Below are positions 26,981 to 35,933 of a stretch of DNA of 64,000 bases, in pieces. The DNA is from Nocardioides sp. NBC_00368. Its GTDB lineage: Bacteria > Actinomycetota > Actinomycetes > Propionibacteriales > Nocardioidaceae. A program made the position numbers and the translations under genes. Within the stretch, counting starts at the first letter, position 1; every line of letters starts with the position of its first letter. The notes under the pieces are model-generated. The model had not been told where the DNA came from and did not search any database. It worked only from the letters and a program-made list of their open reading frames with translations. The DNA lies in assembly GCF_036090055.1 (NCBI RefSeq), contig NZ_CP107970.1:560501-624500 (forward strand). The letters run 5' to 3'.

Positions 26981-27397
26981 ATGGGCGAGACTGAAGACAA
27001 GACCAGCACCCTGATCCAGAGCATCGGGAGAGGGATGGCCGACTCGGTGCCACCAGGTTGGGCACGACTCGAGCTCCGCGTGTCTGGAGCCGGCGGAATG
27101 ACCGACAGCCGCCTGACCGTCGTCGCGTCCGACACCACCGAGGATCGAACGCCAACCCTCGTGAAGCAGGCTCGTCGTGCTGTCGCCACGTTGCGCAAGA
27201 CGATGTTCCAGCCGGGCAACGGCACTTGGTACAACGCCACATTCATCATCACCCCTGAGGGCAACCTCGAGGCCGAGTACGACTACGACACGCGGCCATT
27301 CGACGGCTTCGCACACGACGACCTCCTCAAGGACGACCAGCGGATGTGGCCACGATCCCCGGGTAACCTTCCCGACTGGCACCCAGCGAGGGCGTGA
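26981..27397 (+). CDS. YezG/DUF600-like immunity protein, copy 2
   Basis: A 138-aa paralogue of the preceding gene (MGETEDKTSTLIQSIGRGMA; LRKTMFQPGNGTWYNATFII; EAEYDYDTRPFDGFAHDDLL; WPRSPGNLPDWHPARA). AGGGGC lies six bases before the ATG. The two share the W-Y-x-A-T, DYD and LPDWHPA motifs but have diverged elsewhere, as expected when immunity genes accumulate against different toxin variants. About 190 bases separate them. Confidence 0.65.
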   Translation: MGETEDKTSTLIQSIGRGMADSVPPGWARLELRVSGAGGMTDSRLTVVASDTTEDRTPTLVKQARRAVATLRKTMFQPGNGTWYNATFIITPEGNLEAEYDYDTRPFDGFAHDDLLKDDQRMWPRSPGNLPDWHPARA

Positions 27398-27678
27398 CCG
27401 GGGCGGACGAGACGACCGAGTCAAAGACCCCGTACCCGGCTGGGATGGCCATCGACGCTGCGCGGGCACGGATCTATGCGGGCACTCAACTGCGCAGGGG
27501 AACGCTGACCAGATGGCGCCTCGGCGGTCCGGGCCCGCCGACGGTTCCGTGTCTATGCCCGCGCCGATCCGCTTCCTCACTGGCACCACCCACGGGATGA
27601 GCGAGCCCACAGATGAGCAGATCGGCGTCGACTTCGGGGCGCCGACCTGCTCGATCATCACGAGCTGTTGTAGGTCAT
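27398..27678. other. Interval between accessory and transfer halves
   Basis: No gene is supported. A plus-strand MSEPTDEQIGVDFGAPTCSI stretch at about 27597 looks like the N-terminus of a lost gene. Confidence 0.35.
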
Positions 27679-28968
27679 CTATGCGGAGCGTCGGACATGC
27701 TCCGGGGTGGGACGTGATTCGAGGCCGAGGATCTGGTGGACCTCGTCGATGACCTCGTCGAGCACGTCCTCGTGATTGTGGCTGAAGGTGCGGTGTCCGT
27801 GGGTGGCCATGCAGATGACGCCGTAGAGTCGTCGCCAGCAGATCCAGAGTTGGTAGGCGGTCCCGAGACTGACCACTCCGCCCAGTGTCTCGCGGTACAC
27901 CAGGACGGTCTCGACCAGATGCGCCGGGACCTGATCGTCGGCCCATGACACGAGGTCGCCGTTGACGAAGTCGCGGCTGAACCGGTCCAGGAAGCAAGGC
28001 CCGAGTGTGGTGAAGATGTCTCCGGTCGGTGCCTCCGGCAGTCCCGCCTCGTGGTCGGTGGGCTGATCGGGCTCGTCGCCGCCGTCCGTCACCCGGGAAC
28101 CTGTTGAGATCTCGAAGCCACGCGGATGCCGGACGGCCCAGTCGAACACCACCTGGCACAGGGTCGTGAGCCGACGGGAGACGTCGTCGGTCGGGTGCAC
28201 TGCACTGGCGATGCCCTTGGCCAGCTCCTCGAGGGCGGCTTCCTGGATGCGGGCGCGGATCCTCGGATCTGTCTCGGTGGCGTGCTTGAGCGGTGCAGAG
28301 GCAAGCTCTCCGGCCCGGTTGGACACGGCCAGTACCGCGTCGAAGCCGACTGACGCATCGTGGCGTGACCCTCGCCGCGGAAACGGCACCGCGCCAGCGC
28401 TCGCAGGCCTGTCGCCGCTGGCCCACTCTGCATCGGGCCCCTTCGACTCGGACTGTTCCGTATCTGGCTGCTCTGCGTCGGGCTGCCGGGCAGCGGGCTT
28501 CTGGGCAGCGGAGTCCTCGCGGTGGTGGGCAAGGAACCTGTTGGTGTAGTCCCTCAGGCCGGCGACCTGGTCCATGAGTACCTCCTCGCGGGACTTGTTG
28601 GTGCACAGTTCCCAGAAGCCGAGGCTCATGTTGTAGGCGAGCTCGGCTACGCGCCAGTTCGAGGTGAGGCTGGTGATGGTGGTCATGGTCTCGTGGGGCA
28701 TCGCGCCGAGTGCCAGCCTGGTGACTTGGCTGCACTCGACGGCGTCCAGACCGCGGCGGGAGACGAGGTCGAGCAAGTACTCGGCCTGGTCGTTGAGCTC
28801 GTCGTGGTCGAGGTGGTGGTCTCGGTAGAGGCGTTGGACGTTGAGTGCGGCCGCGAGGCCGTATCCGATGATCAGGTGGTCGTCGTTGACCTCCTCGACG
28901 GGGACACCGTCTAACCAGTTCGAGATCGACTTGATGACTGTGGTCAGGGAAGCGGTGTTGTATGTCAT
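27679..28968 (-). CDS. Hypothetical protein with a TetR C-terminal-like domain (429 aa)
   Basis: The N-terminal 150 residues (MTYNTASLTTVIKSISNWLD) are helical and unlike a helix-turn-helix. A Glu/Asp/Ser/Ala-rich linker spans about 150-200. The C-terminal 200 residues have the spacing of TetR ligand-binding domains: DVSRRLTTLCQVVFDWAVRH PRGFEI, then TAYQLWICWRRLYGVICMAT HGHRTF, then DEVIDEVHQILGL. The GH and RHP-type pairs resemble the WHG-type TetR C domain. No DNA-binding domain is present, so it may be a sensor or dimer partner. It has its own AT-rich promoter region and is separated from the transfer genes by 369 bases. The domain call is tentative. Confidence 0.6.
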   Translation of the reverse strand: MTYNTASLTTVIKSISNWLDGVPVEEVNDDHLIIGYGLAAALNVQRLYRDHHLDHDELNDQAEYLLDLVSRRGLDAVECSQVTRLALGAMPHETMTTITSLTSNWRVAELAYNMSLGFWELCTNKSREEVLMDQVAGLRDYTNRFLAHHREDSAAQKPAARQPDAEQPDTEQSESKGPDAEWASGDRPASAGAVPFPRRGSRHDASVGFDAVLAVSNRAGELASAPLKHATETDPRIRARIQEAALEELAKGIASAVHPTDDVSRRLTTLCQVVFDWAVRHPRGFEISTGSRVTDGGDEPDQPTDHEAGLPEAPTGDIFTTLGPCFLDRFSRDFVNGDLVSWADDQVPAHLVETVLVYRETLGGVVSLGTAYQLWICWRRLYGVICMATHGHRTFSHNHEDVLDEVIDEVHQILGLESRPTPEHVRRSA

Positions 28969-29337
28969 GGTGGTCCGAGGTCCTGTTTCGTGTGTCCGAT
29001 GTTGACCGTGCTGTCAGGCTGATGTTCCTTGGCAGTGCTGGGTGTGGGGCCTGGCCGTGCGGGGTTCTTCCGGTCAGGTGACTTCACCCCTGGTCTCGCC
29101 GGGGTCCCGGCATCGTAGGACGTAATGTCGTTCCATAACCAGCGTAATAACGAGATTTACTTTCGATTGAGTACGGATACTTAGGTAGTGGCCGAATACT
29201 TATGTTTCGTTCATTTTGAGTCTGATATCTCTCTGGTCTAAGGGTGCTGGGTGACCCCTGGTGACCTGTCGCAGGGCCCCTTTCGGCCGACGGAGCTGAC
29301 CCTCCGGCGGCCTCGCCCGGAGCCGAGAGCACGGTGT
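28969..29337. promoter_or_regulatory. AT-rich promoter region upstream of the 429-aa gene
   Basis: The stretch 29118-29240 is markedly AT-rich against a GC-rich background. It contains several TAnnnT-type hexamers such as TACTTAGG, ATACTTATG and GATATC. It lies upstream of the minus-strand start at 28968 and after the end of the VirB6-like gene. No gene is seen here. Confidence 0.45.
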
Positions 29338-32300
29338 CTAGTTCTGGTCTTGAGGCTGGTTCGGGGCCGGTGGCGGCCGACCGGCGCGCGACCGTGTGGG
29401 GGAGGAAGGTGCTGCGGTGGGCCGGCCTGCTGGCGGGGCTGGTCGCGGGGCGGGTCTTGGGGTAGCCGGAGGCGGCCCGGCCGGCGGCCCCTGAGCTGGT
29501 GGCGCAGGGCGCTTCGACGGGTTCAGACCGCTCCCGGGGGCGGAACCAGGTGATGAGATGGCTGCCCGCGCCGGGGCCGGCGCGGGCAGCGCCTTCGGTC
29601 CGGCCGGTAGGCGGCCGTTCAAGTTTTCGGTTGAGCCTCCGGTGGATCCGGGGCGCTGTCCGGAGGCGTTCTTGCCGAGGGTCTTGGAGGCCATCACACC
29701 CCCGGCGACTCCAGCAGCGGCCCCGGGGACACCGCCACGCATCGCCCCGCCGGCCGCTCTGCTCGCTGTTCTACTTGCTGCCCCGTTGGCGATCCCATTG
29801 CCTGTTGCCGGTGTCATCCCGGTCCCGATCCGCGACAGCCCACCTTGCCTCGTGACCTTGGCCGCCAGCTCCTTGTCGGAGCCCGATCGGTCCGCGTCTG
29901 CCGAGGCGCCGCCACCCGGCAGAGCGCGCTCGCCGGGCACCAGTCCGTGCGCGGTCCCGCTGGCGTGTGGATCAGGCGAGCCGGGTCTCCCGGGGCCCGA
30001 ACCCCCGGCAGGGCCGCCGGGGCCGCCCGGGCGAGGACCGCCGGCTCCTCCGTCCGGTCCACCCAGCGCTGCGCTGGGCGGTGCCCCTGGGCGTTTGGGT
30101 GCGCCGCCCATGAGCCGGTTGGCTGCGGCCATCCCGCCCCCGGCGGCCAGGCCGCTGGCCAGGGAGGGCAGGGCACCGGCGCCGGCTGGGCCTGGGGCGA
30201 CGGCTTGGACCTCGAGGAATTTCTCGATCAGTTTGGTGACGGTCTCGTTGAGCGCGTTCAGCACGCTCTTGCGTGCGCGCATCGCACTGATCGTGAACAC
30301 GATGACGAACAGGCTGGAGAAGAAGGTGAGCAGGACGACCGCGGTCGGTCCCAGGGTGGGGCGGGACAGCAGGGGGTTGGACTTGGTGGCCGCCGCCAAT
30401 GGTCCCTCGACGATGCTGGGCAGGGAGACCAGCAGTTGGGAGACGAACTGGTAGAGGAACAGGGTGATGAGCACCTCGAGGATGAGTGCGGTGACATAGA
30501 TGATCACCTTGGCGATGGCGCCGATGGCGCCGAGCATCGCGAACGGGATCGCGCTGATGGTCTCGAAGGTGCGTTTGAGAGAGTTCCACAGCATCCCGCA
30601 GGCGTAGCTGATCCCGACCAGGATGATCGAGGAGAGGATGACCACGGTGTTGACCCAGTACATGAAGCTGGTCGGGCCGGACCCGACCTGGGAGACCGCG
30701 TGGTGCTGTTCGCGGGTGAACCCGCTGGTGGCCTTGTCGGAGGAGTACATGACCATCGACGTCGGTCTGAACGAGGTGTTGAGGTAGTTGTACAGCGACA
30801 GCGGGGACAGGTTGCAGTTCATCGGCCGCCCGTCGGTGGTGACCCGGTAACCGCAGTTGTTGGTGGTGTTCGACTTGAACGTCTTGACCATGCCGCCCTT
30901 GTTGTCGGAGTAGAGACCCGAGCCGCGGGTGGAGATGACCGGGTTGTCGTTGGGAGCGGGGTCGGGGGAGTCCATGTCGCCGGAGTCGCCGTAGGCGGTG
31001 AACCATCCCTCCTTCGCGTCGGCGTCCACGGACCGGTTCTGGGTGATGTCCCCCTTGGCCTGGGTCTCGAAGCTCGAGGCCTCCACCGTCTCGGAGGCCA
31101 TGTACCGACTCAGCATCGACAGGGTCGTGAAGAACGCTGAGGCACCACCCGTCCCACTGCCCGCCCCGCCGCCGTTGCCTGTGTCGGGGGTGATGGAGTT
31201 CGAGGACCAGGAAAGGTAGGGGTCGTCGGTGGCCGAGGCGGCGTGGATGCTTCTGAACGCTTGGGGGTGGGACTGCTTGTTGATGAGCAGGGCTGAGTTG
31301 CGCACGCTCATCGTGGAGACGGGCTTGGCGTGGCCGGCGCCGGCGTCCCAGGAGATGGAGGCGCCTTCGGGGATCCGGAGCCGGGCGCCGTTGGCCCAGG
31401 TCTCGAAGTCGACGTAGGTGGAGAGTACGACCTTGGTCGCGCCGACGTTCTCGGCCTTTACGGAGTCATCCAGGGCGCCCAGGGTGCTGGTGTACATGGA
31501 CCCGAGCAGCGGGAGGCCCACGCCGATGAACATCACCCGCACGATGAGTCGTTTGAGGGCCGAGCCTTTGTCGATCTTCTTGAACAGCAGGATCGAGACC
31601 ACGAACAGGGCGATGAAGACCGGGACCAGGACGTTCCAGGAGATGTCGGTCAGTGCTCCGTACCAGGAGCCGATCCAGTTCGCCAGGCCGCCGAGCGGCC
31701 CTGGTGCGTGCTGTCCGCCGCTCATTCCCTCGGCGAAGGTCGGGTTGATGGCGGCGACGGCGAGGTAGAGCCAGCGGAACGGGTTGAGGATCTTGAGGAT
31801 GTCGATGACCGCCCCGAACAGCAGCGGCACACCGGCGGCGATCGCGTACAGGAACCAGACCAGTCCGCCGGCCAGGGTGTGGACGAATCCGCCGCCGAGC
31901 CCGGAGCCGACAGAGTCGAACCCGAGGTCGGAGTTGGCGGCCCCGAAGTGGGCGTAGTCCAGCACCCCCTCGAAGTCGTCGGTGGCCCGGCCGTCGCCGT
32001 CGTGGGCGGTGAGGGTGTCGTAGCCGACCGAGGAGGAGGACCCGGACAGCTGCGAGGTCAGCCAGTCCAGACTCAGGCTCATGTCCGGGTCGCTGTAGCC
32101 CAGCATCGCGCCCGCCTCCGAGGGCGTGTGCAGGATCTTGTCGTAGCCACCGTCGCGCAGCGTGGCGGTGCCGTCGTCGCTGTCGGGGGAGGCCGTGTTA
32201 GAGAAGTAGGCGGTCAGGTTCGACGACATCCGGTAGAAGGAGTACTTCCCGTCGTCCTCCTCATCACCCTGGATCGGACCAGCCGAGGCAGCCAGCAGCG

Positions 32301-32433
32301 CAACGGCCAGCAGCGTGACCAGCCCGAGGAACCAGCCCACCTCGAGCAGGGCACCCCGCGGCGAGCGTGGCCACCGCTGCGCACTCACTGCCGTCAGCTT
32401 CTGGAGCATCGAGACTCGTCCCTTGACGTTCAT
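29338..32433 (-). CDS. VirB6/TrbL-like conjugation membrane protein (1031 aa)
   Basis: The ATG at 32433 overlaps the stop of the VirB4-like gene (ATGA) and has AGGAGG upstream. The N-terminus MNVKGRVSMLQKLTAVSAQR is followed by a signal-anchor segment (FLGLVTLLAVALLAASAG). After an exposed region come several membrane segments (GLVWFLYAIAAGVPLLFGAV, VFIALFVVSILLF, VMFIGVGLPLLG). A large extracellular-type domain follows, then a second membrane block (TVVILSSIILVGISYACGML; IYVTALILEVLITLFLYQFV; AVVLLTFFSSLFVIVFTISA). The last 250 residues are Pro/Gly/Ala-rich. This layout and position after VirB3- and VirB4-like genes fit the polytopic channel component of a type IV secretion system. Confidence 0.75.
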   Translation of the reverse strand: MNVKGRVSMLQKLTAVSAQRWPRSPRGALLEVGWFLGLVTLLAVALLAASAGPIQGDEEDDGKYSFYRMSSNLTAYFSNTASPDSDDGTATLRDGGYDKILHTPSEAGAMLGYSDPDMSLSLDWLTSQLSGSSSSVGYDTLTAHDGDGRATDDFEGVLDYAHFGAANSDLGFDSVGSGLGGGFVHTLAGGLVWFLYAIAAGVPLLFGAVIDILKILNPFRWLYLAVAAINPTFAEGMSGGQHAPGPLGGLANWIGSWYGALTDISWNVLVPVFIALFVVSILLFKKIDKGSALKRLIVRVMFIGVGLPLLGSMYTSTLGALDDSVKAENVGATKVVLSTYVDFETWANGARLRIPEGASISWDAGAGHAKPVSTMSVRNSALLINKQSHPQAFRSIHAASATDDPYLSWSSNSITPDTGNGGGAGSGTGGASAFFTTLSMLSRYMASETVEASSFETQAKGDITQNRSVDADAKEGWFTAYGDSGDMDSPDPAPNDNPVISTRGSGLYSDNKGGMVKTFKSNTTNNCGYRVTTDGRPMNCNLSPLSLYNYLNTSFRPTSMVMYSSDKATSGFTREQHHAVSQVGSGPTSFMYWVNTVVILSSIILVGISYACGMLWNSLKRTFETISAIPFAMLGAIGAIAKVIIYVTALILEVLITLFLYQFVSQLLVSLPSIVEGPLAAATKSNPLLSRPTLGPTAVVLLTFFSSLFVIVFTISAMRARKSVLNALNETVTKLIEKFLEVQAVAPGPAGAGALPSLASGLAAGGGMAAANRLMGGAPKRPGAPPSAALGGPDGGAGGPRPGGPGGPAGGSGPGRPGSPDPHASGTAHGLVPGERALPGGGASADADRSGSDKELAAKVTRQGGLSRIGTGMTPATGNGIANGAASRTASRAAGGAMRGGVPGAAAGVAGGVMASKTLGKNASGQRPGSTGGSTENLNGRLPAGPKALPAPAPARAAISSPGSAPGSGLNPSKRPAPPAQGPPAGPPPATPRPAPRPAPPAGRPTAAPSSPTRSRAGRPPPAPNQPQDQN

Positions 32434-34754
32434 CCTGTCCCTCCTGCTCGCGAGCCCGCACTCGTGGTGGTCGTGGCATCGGTCGGCGCTGTGTCGATTG
32501 GCGCTGTGTTGCCTCGCGTCTGGCCGGCCTCGGCGGTGGCGTCCTCGCGGAGCCTGCGGCGGTAGGCCTCGCGGTGCGGGTTGATGCCGATGGCGAGATC
32601 GAGGTGGAAGACCACGTTGGAGACACCGCGCCGCAGGTAGCACAGTCCTTGGCCACGGGTGGTGATCAGGCCGGCGAGATCGGGCGGGATCCGTTGCGCG
32701 AGGGTGTCTTGGTAGGTGAGGACGGTCTTGTCGCGCATCGCGCCGAGGATGGTGTAGTCGGCGACGTCGAACCGGTTGAAGTCGACCTCGGCGAGCATCT
32801 TGTCGACGTCGTTGTAGCAGTACACGACCCGCCCGCCGCGGGAGTGGAGATGTTCGAGCTGGGTCTCGAGGTAGTCCCTGACACCGGCATCGATGTTCTC
32901 GGCGCCGTGGATGATCACGGTGTCGCCGGCGGCGAGCTTGCCGACGGCGAACCCGATGATGTTGACCAACTGGGCCATCGCCACGCCCTTGCCGCGCCGC
33001 ATCAGCGTCGAGAAGTCATAGACCACCCGTCGTGAGTCGCGGACCTGGTCGATCACGGCGGCGGTGTGGTTGTTGAACAGGTCGCCGTTGTTGTCCAGGA
33101 GGTTCTTGGCGACCACCCCGAGGACACCGTAGGCGTGCAGCTTCTCCTCGTCGCGGGCGCCGGCGTTGAGCAGTGCCTTGTGGGCGGTGTCGAGGTAGGT
33201 GGTGAACATCTGCAGCCGCGGGACCTGCTCGTGGGGGACGCCGACCACGCGCAGACGCTCGCGGTGCTCGATGGCGTTGCGGGTCCACATCCCGGAGTCG
33301 ATGTAGAACTGGGTCGCGGTCTTCTCCAACTCGCCGCGGATGATGGAGCGGTCGGAGTCGGTGGCCTCGTAGACCTGCTCGAACATCAGCACCAGCTTGC
33401 GCATCTGGGCCGCGAAGATGGCCAGCTCATCGGCAGGTTCGCCGAACATCTCGAACATGTTCACCTCCCCGGTGTTCAGGTCGACCCGGGAGGTGATCGA
33501 GGCCAGTGGTGGCCCGAGACGGTTCAGGTCGGCCCCGTCGAGGACGAGGTGGACCACAGAGCCGTTGTTCAGCAGGCAGGCCTGGGCGATCTTGGATCCC
33601 CACATGTCCGAGACCCGTGCCCGGCCCAGTACCTCGGTGACGGGTCTGCTGGTGTCGGTGTCATCGCCAGTGTCATAAGTGATGTCGTGGATGGTGTTGT
33701 CGGCGACCACGACGTGATGGGTGTAGGCGTTGGCGTCGAAGAGGACCGCGGAGGTGTTGACGTCGCCGATCATGTGGCCGATGTACTCGCCGGCGGGGTC
33801 GTTGAGGCCGTTGGTGACCAGCGCGTGGGACCCGGCCAGCTCGACGGAGGTGAACCCGAATCCTTTGCCGCGCTTGGTGTCGTTGGGAGCCAACAGCGTG
33901 GTGAGCTCCTGGCGCTGCTCGCCGGCGTAGGGGGCGAGCTTGATGGTCGCGAACCGGTCGATGTAGAGCCGTCCGATTCGCTCGACGCTGTCCTCGAGCG
34001 TGGCCAGGTCGGGGGCCTTGAGCAGGAGCCGGTCGTGGACGCTGAGGTAGGAGGCCCCGTCTTGGATCTCGGCGATCACGCCGGCGAGGTCACCGGACTT
34101 CTTCGCAGCCCTGCGCGCTGAGGACGCGGTCCCGGTCTCGGCCTGCTCGGAGGCATCGAGTCGGTCGATCCGCTCGGAGGTCTTCAGGTAGCCCTCGACC
34201 CATTTCTCGCCGCGGCGGTGCACCTGCTCCAAGACGACGACGGTGACTTCCTCGTCCAGGCCGGTGGGGATGCGGTCGATCCCCCAGAACGCGGCGAAGT
34301 TGTCGTGGGCGGCGTCGTCGTGGAAGAACGCCAGTACACACGCCACTGAGGTATCGATCGTGAAGTAGTCGGAGCGGAAGACGTAGCGCTCCCGCGGCTT
34401 GAGCGCCAGGAGGTGTGGGTAGGCGTTGAAGCGCCCCTCGAGGCGTCGTACGTCGCGTTTGCGTCGCCACCAGCGCAGGACGCCTCCATGCCGGTGTCTC
34501 GCGACCAAGGATCCGGAATCGTGGCTGGCGTCGTCCGCCGGTCCAGCCGGTGTGTCGGTCTGCTGGGCGGCTACGGGGTCGGGCGAGGGGCCTGGTGTCG
34601 AACGCTTTGTTGCTGGGGGTCGAAGAGCGTCTTGCCCCGCGGACGCTGCGGCTTCACCCGGTGCGGGCAACGTCGATCCCGGGTTGCGCGGCGCGGCGGC
34701 CGGCATGTTCGCCTCTTCCCCGGGTGGTGTCGTGTTCGCGGTGGTCGTGGTCAT
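32430..34754 (-). CDS. VirB4/TraC-like conjugation protein without recognisable Walker motifs (774 aa)
   Basis: The ATG at 34754 overlaps the preceding stop (ATGA). The first 100 residues are a Pro/Ala/Thr-rich tail, and recognisable VirB4-like sequence follows (LVARHRHGGVLRWWRRKRDV; YLSVHDRLLLKAPDLATLED; GFGFTSVELAGSHALVTNGL). At the expected P-loop (about residues 371-395) the sequence is VLGRARVSDMWGSKIAQACL, with no GxxGxGK[ST]. At the Walker B position it has GDTVIIHGAENIDAGVRDYL instead of hhhhDE. The remaining RecA-like core, including VDLNTGEVNMFEMFGEPADE, is retained. It is probably a structural, ATPase-dead VirB4 relative; an active ATPase would have to lie elsewhere. Confidence 0.7.
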   Translation of the reverse strand: MTTTTANTTPPGEEANMPAAAPRNPGSTLPAPGEAAASAGQDALRPPATKRSTPGPSPDPVAAQQTDTPAGPADDASHDSGSLVARHRHGGVLRWWRRKRDVRRLEGRFNAYPHLLALKPRERYVFRSDYFTIDTSVACVLAFFHDDAAHDNFAAFWGIDRIPTGLDEEVTVVVLEQVHRRGEKWVEGYLKTSERIDRLDASEQAETGTASSARRAAKKSGDLAGVIAEIQDGASYLSVHDRLLLKAPDLATLEDSVERIGRLYIDRFATIKLAPYAGEQRQELTTLLAPNDTKRGKGFGFTSVELAGSHALVTNGLNDPAGEYIGHMIGDVNTSAVLFDANAYTHHVVVADNTIHDITYDTGDDTDTSRPVTEVLGRARVSDMWGSKIAQACLLNNGSVVHLVLDGADLNRLGPPLASITSRVDLNTGEVNMFEMFGEPADELAIFAAQMRKLVLMFEQVYEATDSDRSIIRGELEKTATQFYIDSGMWTRNAIEHRERLRVVGVPHEQVPRLQMFTTYLDTAHKALLNAGARDEEKLHAYGVLGVVAKNLLDNNGDLFNNHTAAVIDQVRDSRRVVYDFSTLMRRGKGVAMAQLVNIIGFAVGKLAAGDTVIIHGAENIDAGVRDYLETQLEHLHSRGGRVVYCYNDVDKMLAEVDFNRFDVADYTILGAMRDKTVLTYQDTLAQRIPPDLAGLITTRGQGLCYLRRGVSNVVFHLDLAIGINPHREAYRRRLREDATAEAGQTRGNTAPIDTAPTDATTTTSAGSRAGGTG

Positions 34755-35704
34755 GGGCTGGTGCTGCCTGCCTGTGTCGACGTCGAGGTCGAGTTCAAGG
34801 ACGGCTGCCAAGGCGAAGATGGGATGGGTGGGTTGTCACTGGTTCCGCGGTAGAGGACTCGGAGCATGTGGATGGCTTCGTCGCGGTTGAGCATCGTGCA
34901 CTCCTTGATCATGAGTGGGGAGCTCTCCACCTCGGCGGTGAGCAGGTTGTGGGCTCGGCGCAGTGCTTCGCGGTTCTGGCCGCGTATCAGCAGGTATTGG
35001 TGGATGGAGTTGAACTGGCCGCCGACGTGGGTGGTGAGGATGTCGGCCTGCTCGTCCATGAGCTCGACCAGGTCGGGGTCGCGGTGGGTCAGGGCGAGGT
35101 TGCGGCGCTCGAGGTTGGCCATCTGGTGGTGGATCCGCTGGGGCTCCTTGGTGGTGATGAAGCAGTACTCCGCGGTGGGCTCGACCTTGCGCCAGAAGGC
35201 GTCGACCCTGTTCAAGATCGCGGCCCGGTCCTCTTCGAAGAGCAGGATCGAGGCGGAGCCGACCACGAGGTAGACCCGGGCGCAGCCGCCGTCGGCGAAC
35301 CAGATGGCGCCGTCGGGGTCGATGCCGTCGATGGCGACGATGGACCAGAACTCGGAGGGGTCGTTGCCGCGCCGGGTCAGCACGGTGCGTGCTGCCTTGG
35401 GGGCGTAGGCGAGGAAGGTGAGCACGGTGCGGTAGCGCAGCTCCCGGGTGCGGGTCATCCGGCCCAGGAACACGGTCGCGGCCAGCCACCAGATCACCAC
35501 CAGGACACCGAGGCCAAAGCCGGCATTACCGAGGAAGGTGGAGGTCATCGACCACATCAGCACCAGGACCGACGCGAGCCAGAAGCCGATCTGCCGCACC
35601 GCGACCGGTGGCGCCTGCCAGCCGTTGCTCGCCAGCACGATCTCGTGGTCGAGATAGGACCGGTCGATCGAGGTTGGGATCTTGTACAGGTCCTTCGCCA
35701 TCAC
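34751..35704 (-). CDS. Conjugation membrane protein, VirB3/PrgI-like N-terminus (317 aa)
   Basis: The start is GTG at 35704 with AGGAGG eight bases upstream; an ATG follows immediately. The N-terminus carries KDLYKIPTSIDRSYLDHEIV and two membrane helices (QIGFWLASVLVLMWSMTSTF; FGLGVLVVIWWLAATVFLG). A cytosolic domain of about 230 residues follows (AIDGIDPDGAIWFADGGCAR; NRVDAFWRKVEPTAEYCFIT). It is the first of three overlapping genes with the VirB4- and VirB6-like products, the usual slot for a small VirB3/PrgI inner-membrane subunit. The long cytosolic domain is unusual for that family. Confidence 0.6.
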   Translation of the reverse strand: MMAKDLYKIPTSIDRSYLDHEIVLASNGWQAPPVAVRQIGFWLASVLVLMWSMTSTFLGNAGFGLGVLVVIWWLAATVFLGRMTRTRELRYRTVLTFLAYAPKAARTVLTRRGNDPSEFWSIVAIDGIDPDGAIWFADGGCARVYLVVGSASILLFEEDRAAILNRVDAFWRKVEPTAEYCFITTKEPQRIHHQMANLERRNLALTHRDPDLVELMDEQADILTTHVGGQFNSIHQYLLIRGQNREALRRAHNLLTAEVESSPLMIKECTMLNRDEAIHMLRVLYRGTSDNPPIPSSPWQPSLNSTSTSTQAGSTSP

Positions 35705-35933
35705 CGCCGCCCCCTCCTGTCCTCATCGCCCCGTGGCCCCAACCCGGGCAGTCGCCCAGGTCTCGGCTGCCGGAACCGCCCGGCTCGTCCCGATCCGACG
35801 ATTCACATCGCTTTCGGCTCGTTTAAGCATCGTATAGCAATGATCATTCATCATGGCGACGAAAGGAACATGAATCGATCATCCGAAAGGAGCATGCTGG
35901 CGCGACTCGCCCCGCCGACGCAGCGGGAGCGGG
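35705..35933. promoter_or_regulatory. AT-rich intergenic region upstream of the transfer operon
   Basis: The stretch around 35818-35895 is AT-rich and repetitive, with AATGATCATTCATCATGG then GAACATGAATCGATCATCC and two AAAGGAGCATG/AAAGGAACATG repeats. It should hold the promoter of the minus-strand transfer genes starting at 35704. Confidence 0.4.

Noticed and set aside
29558..32565. Long plus-strand open frames over the VirB6-like gene
   Set aside because: They are shadows of the minus-strand membrane protein, which has clear transmembrane segments, a ribbon of coupled neighbours and a good start.
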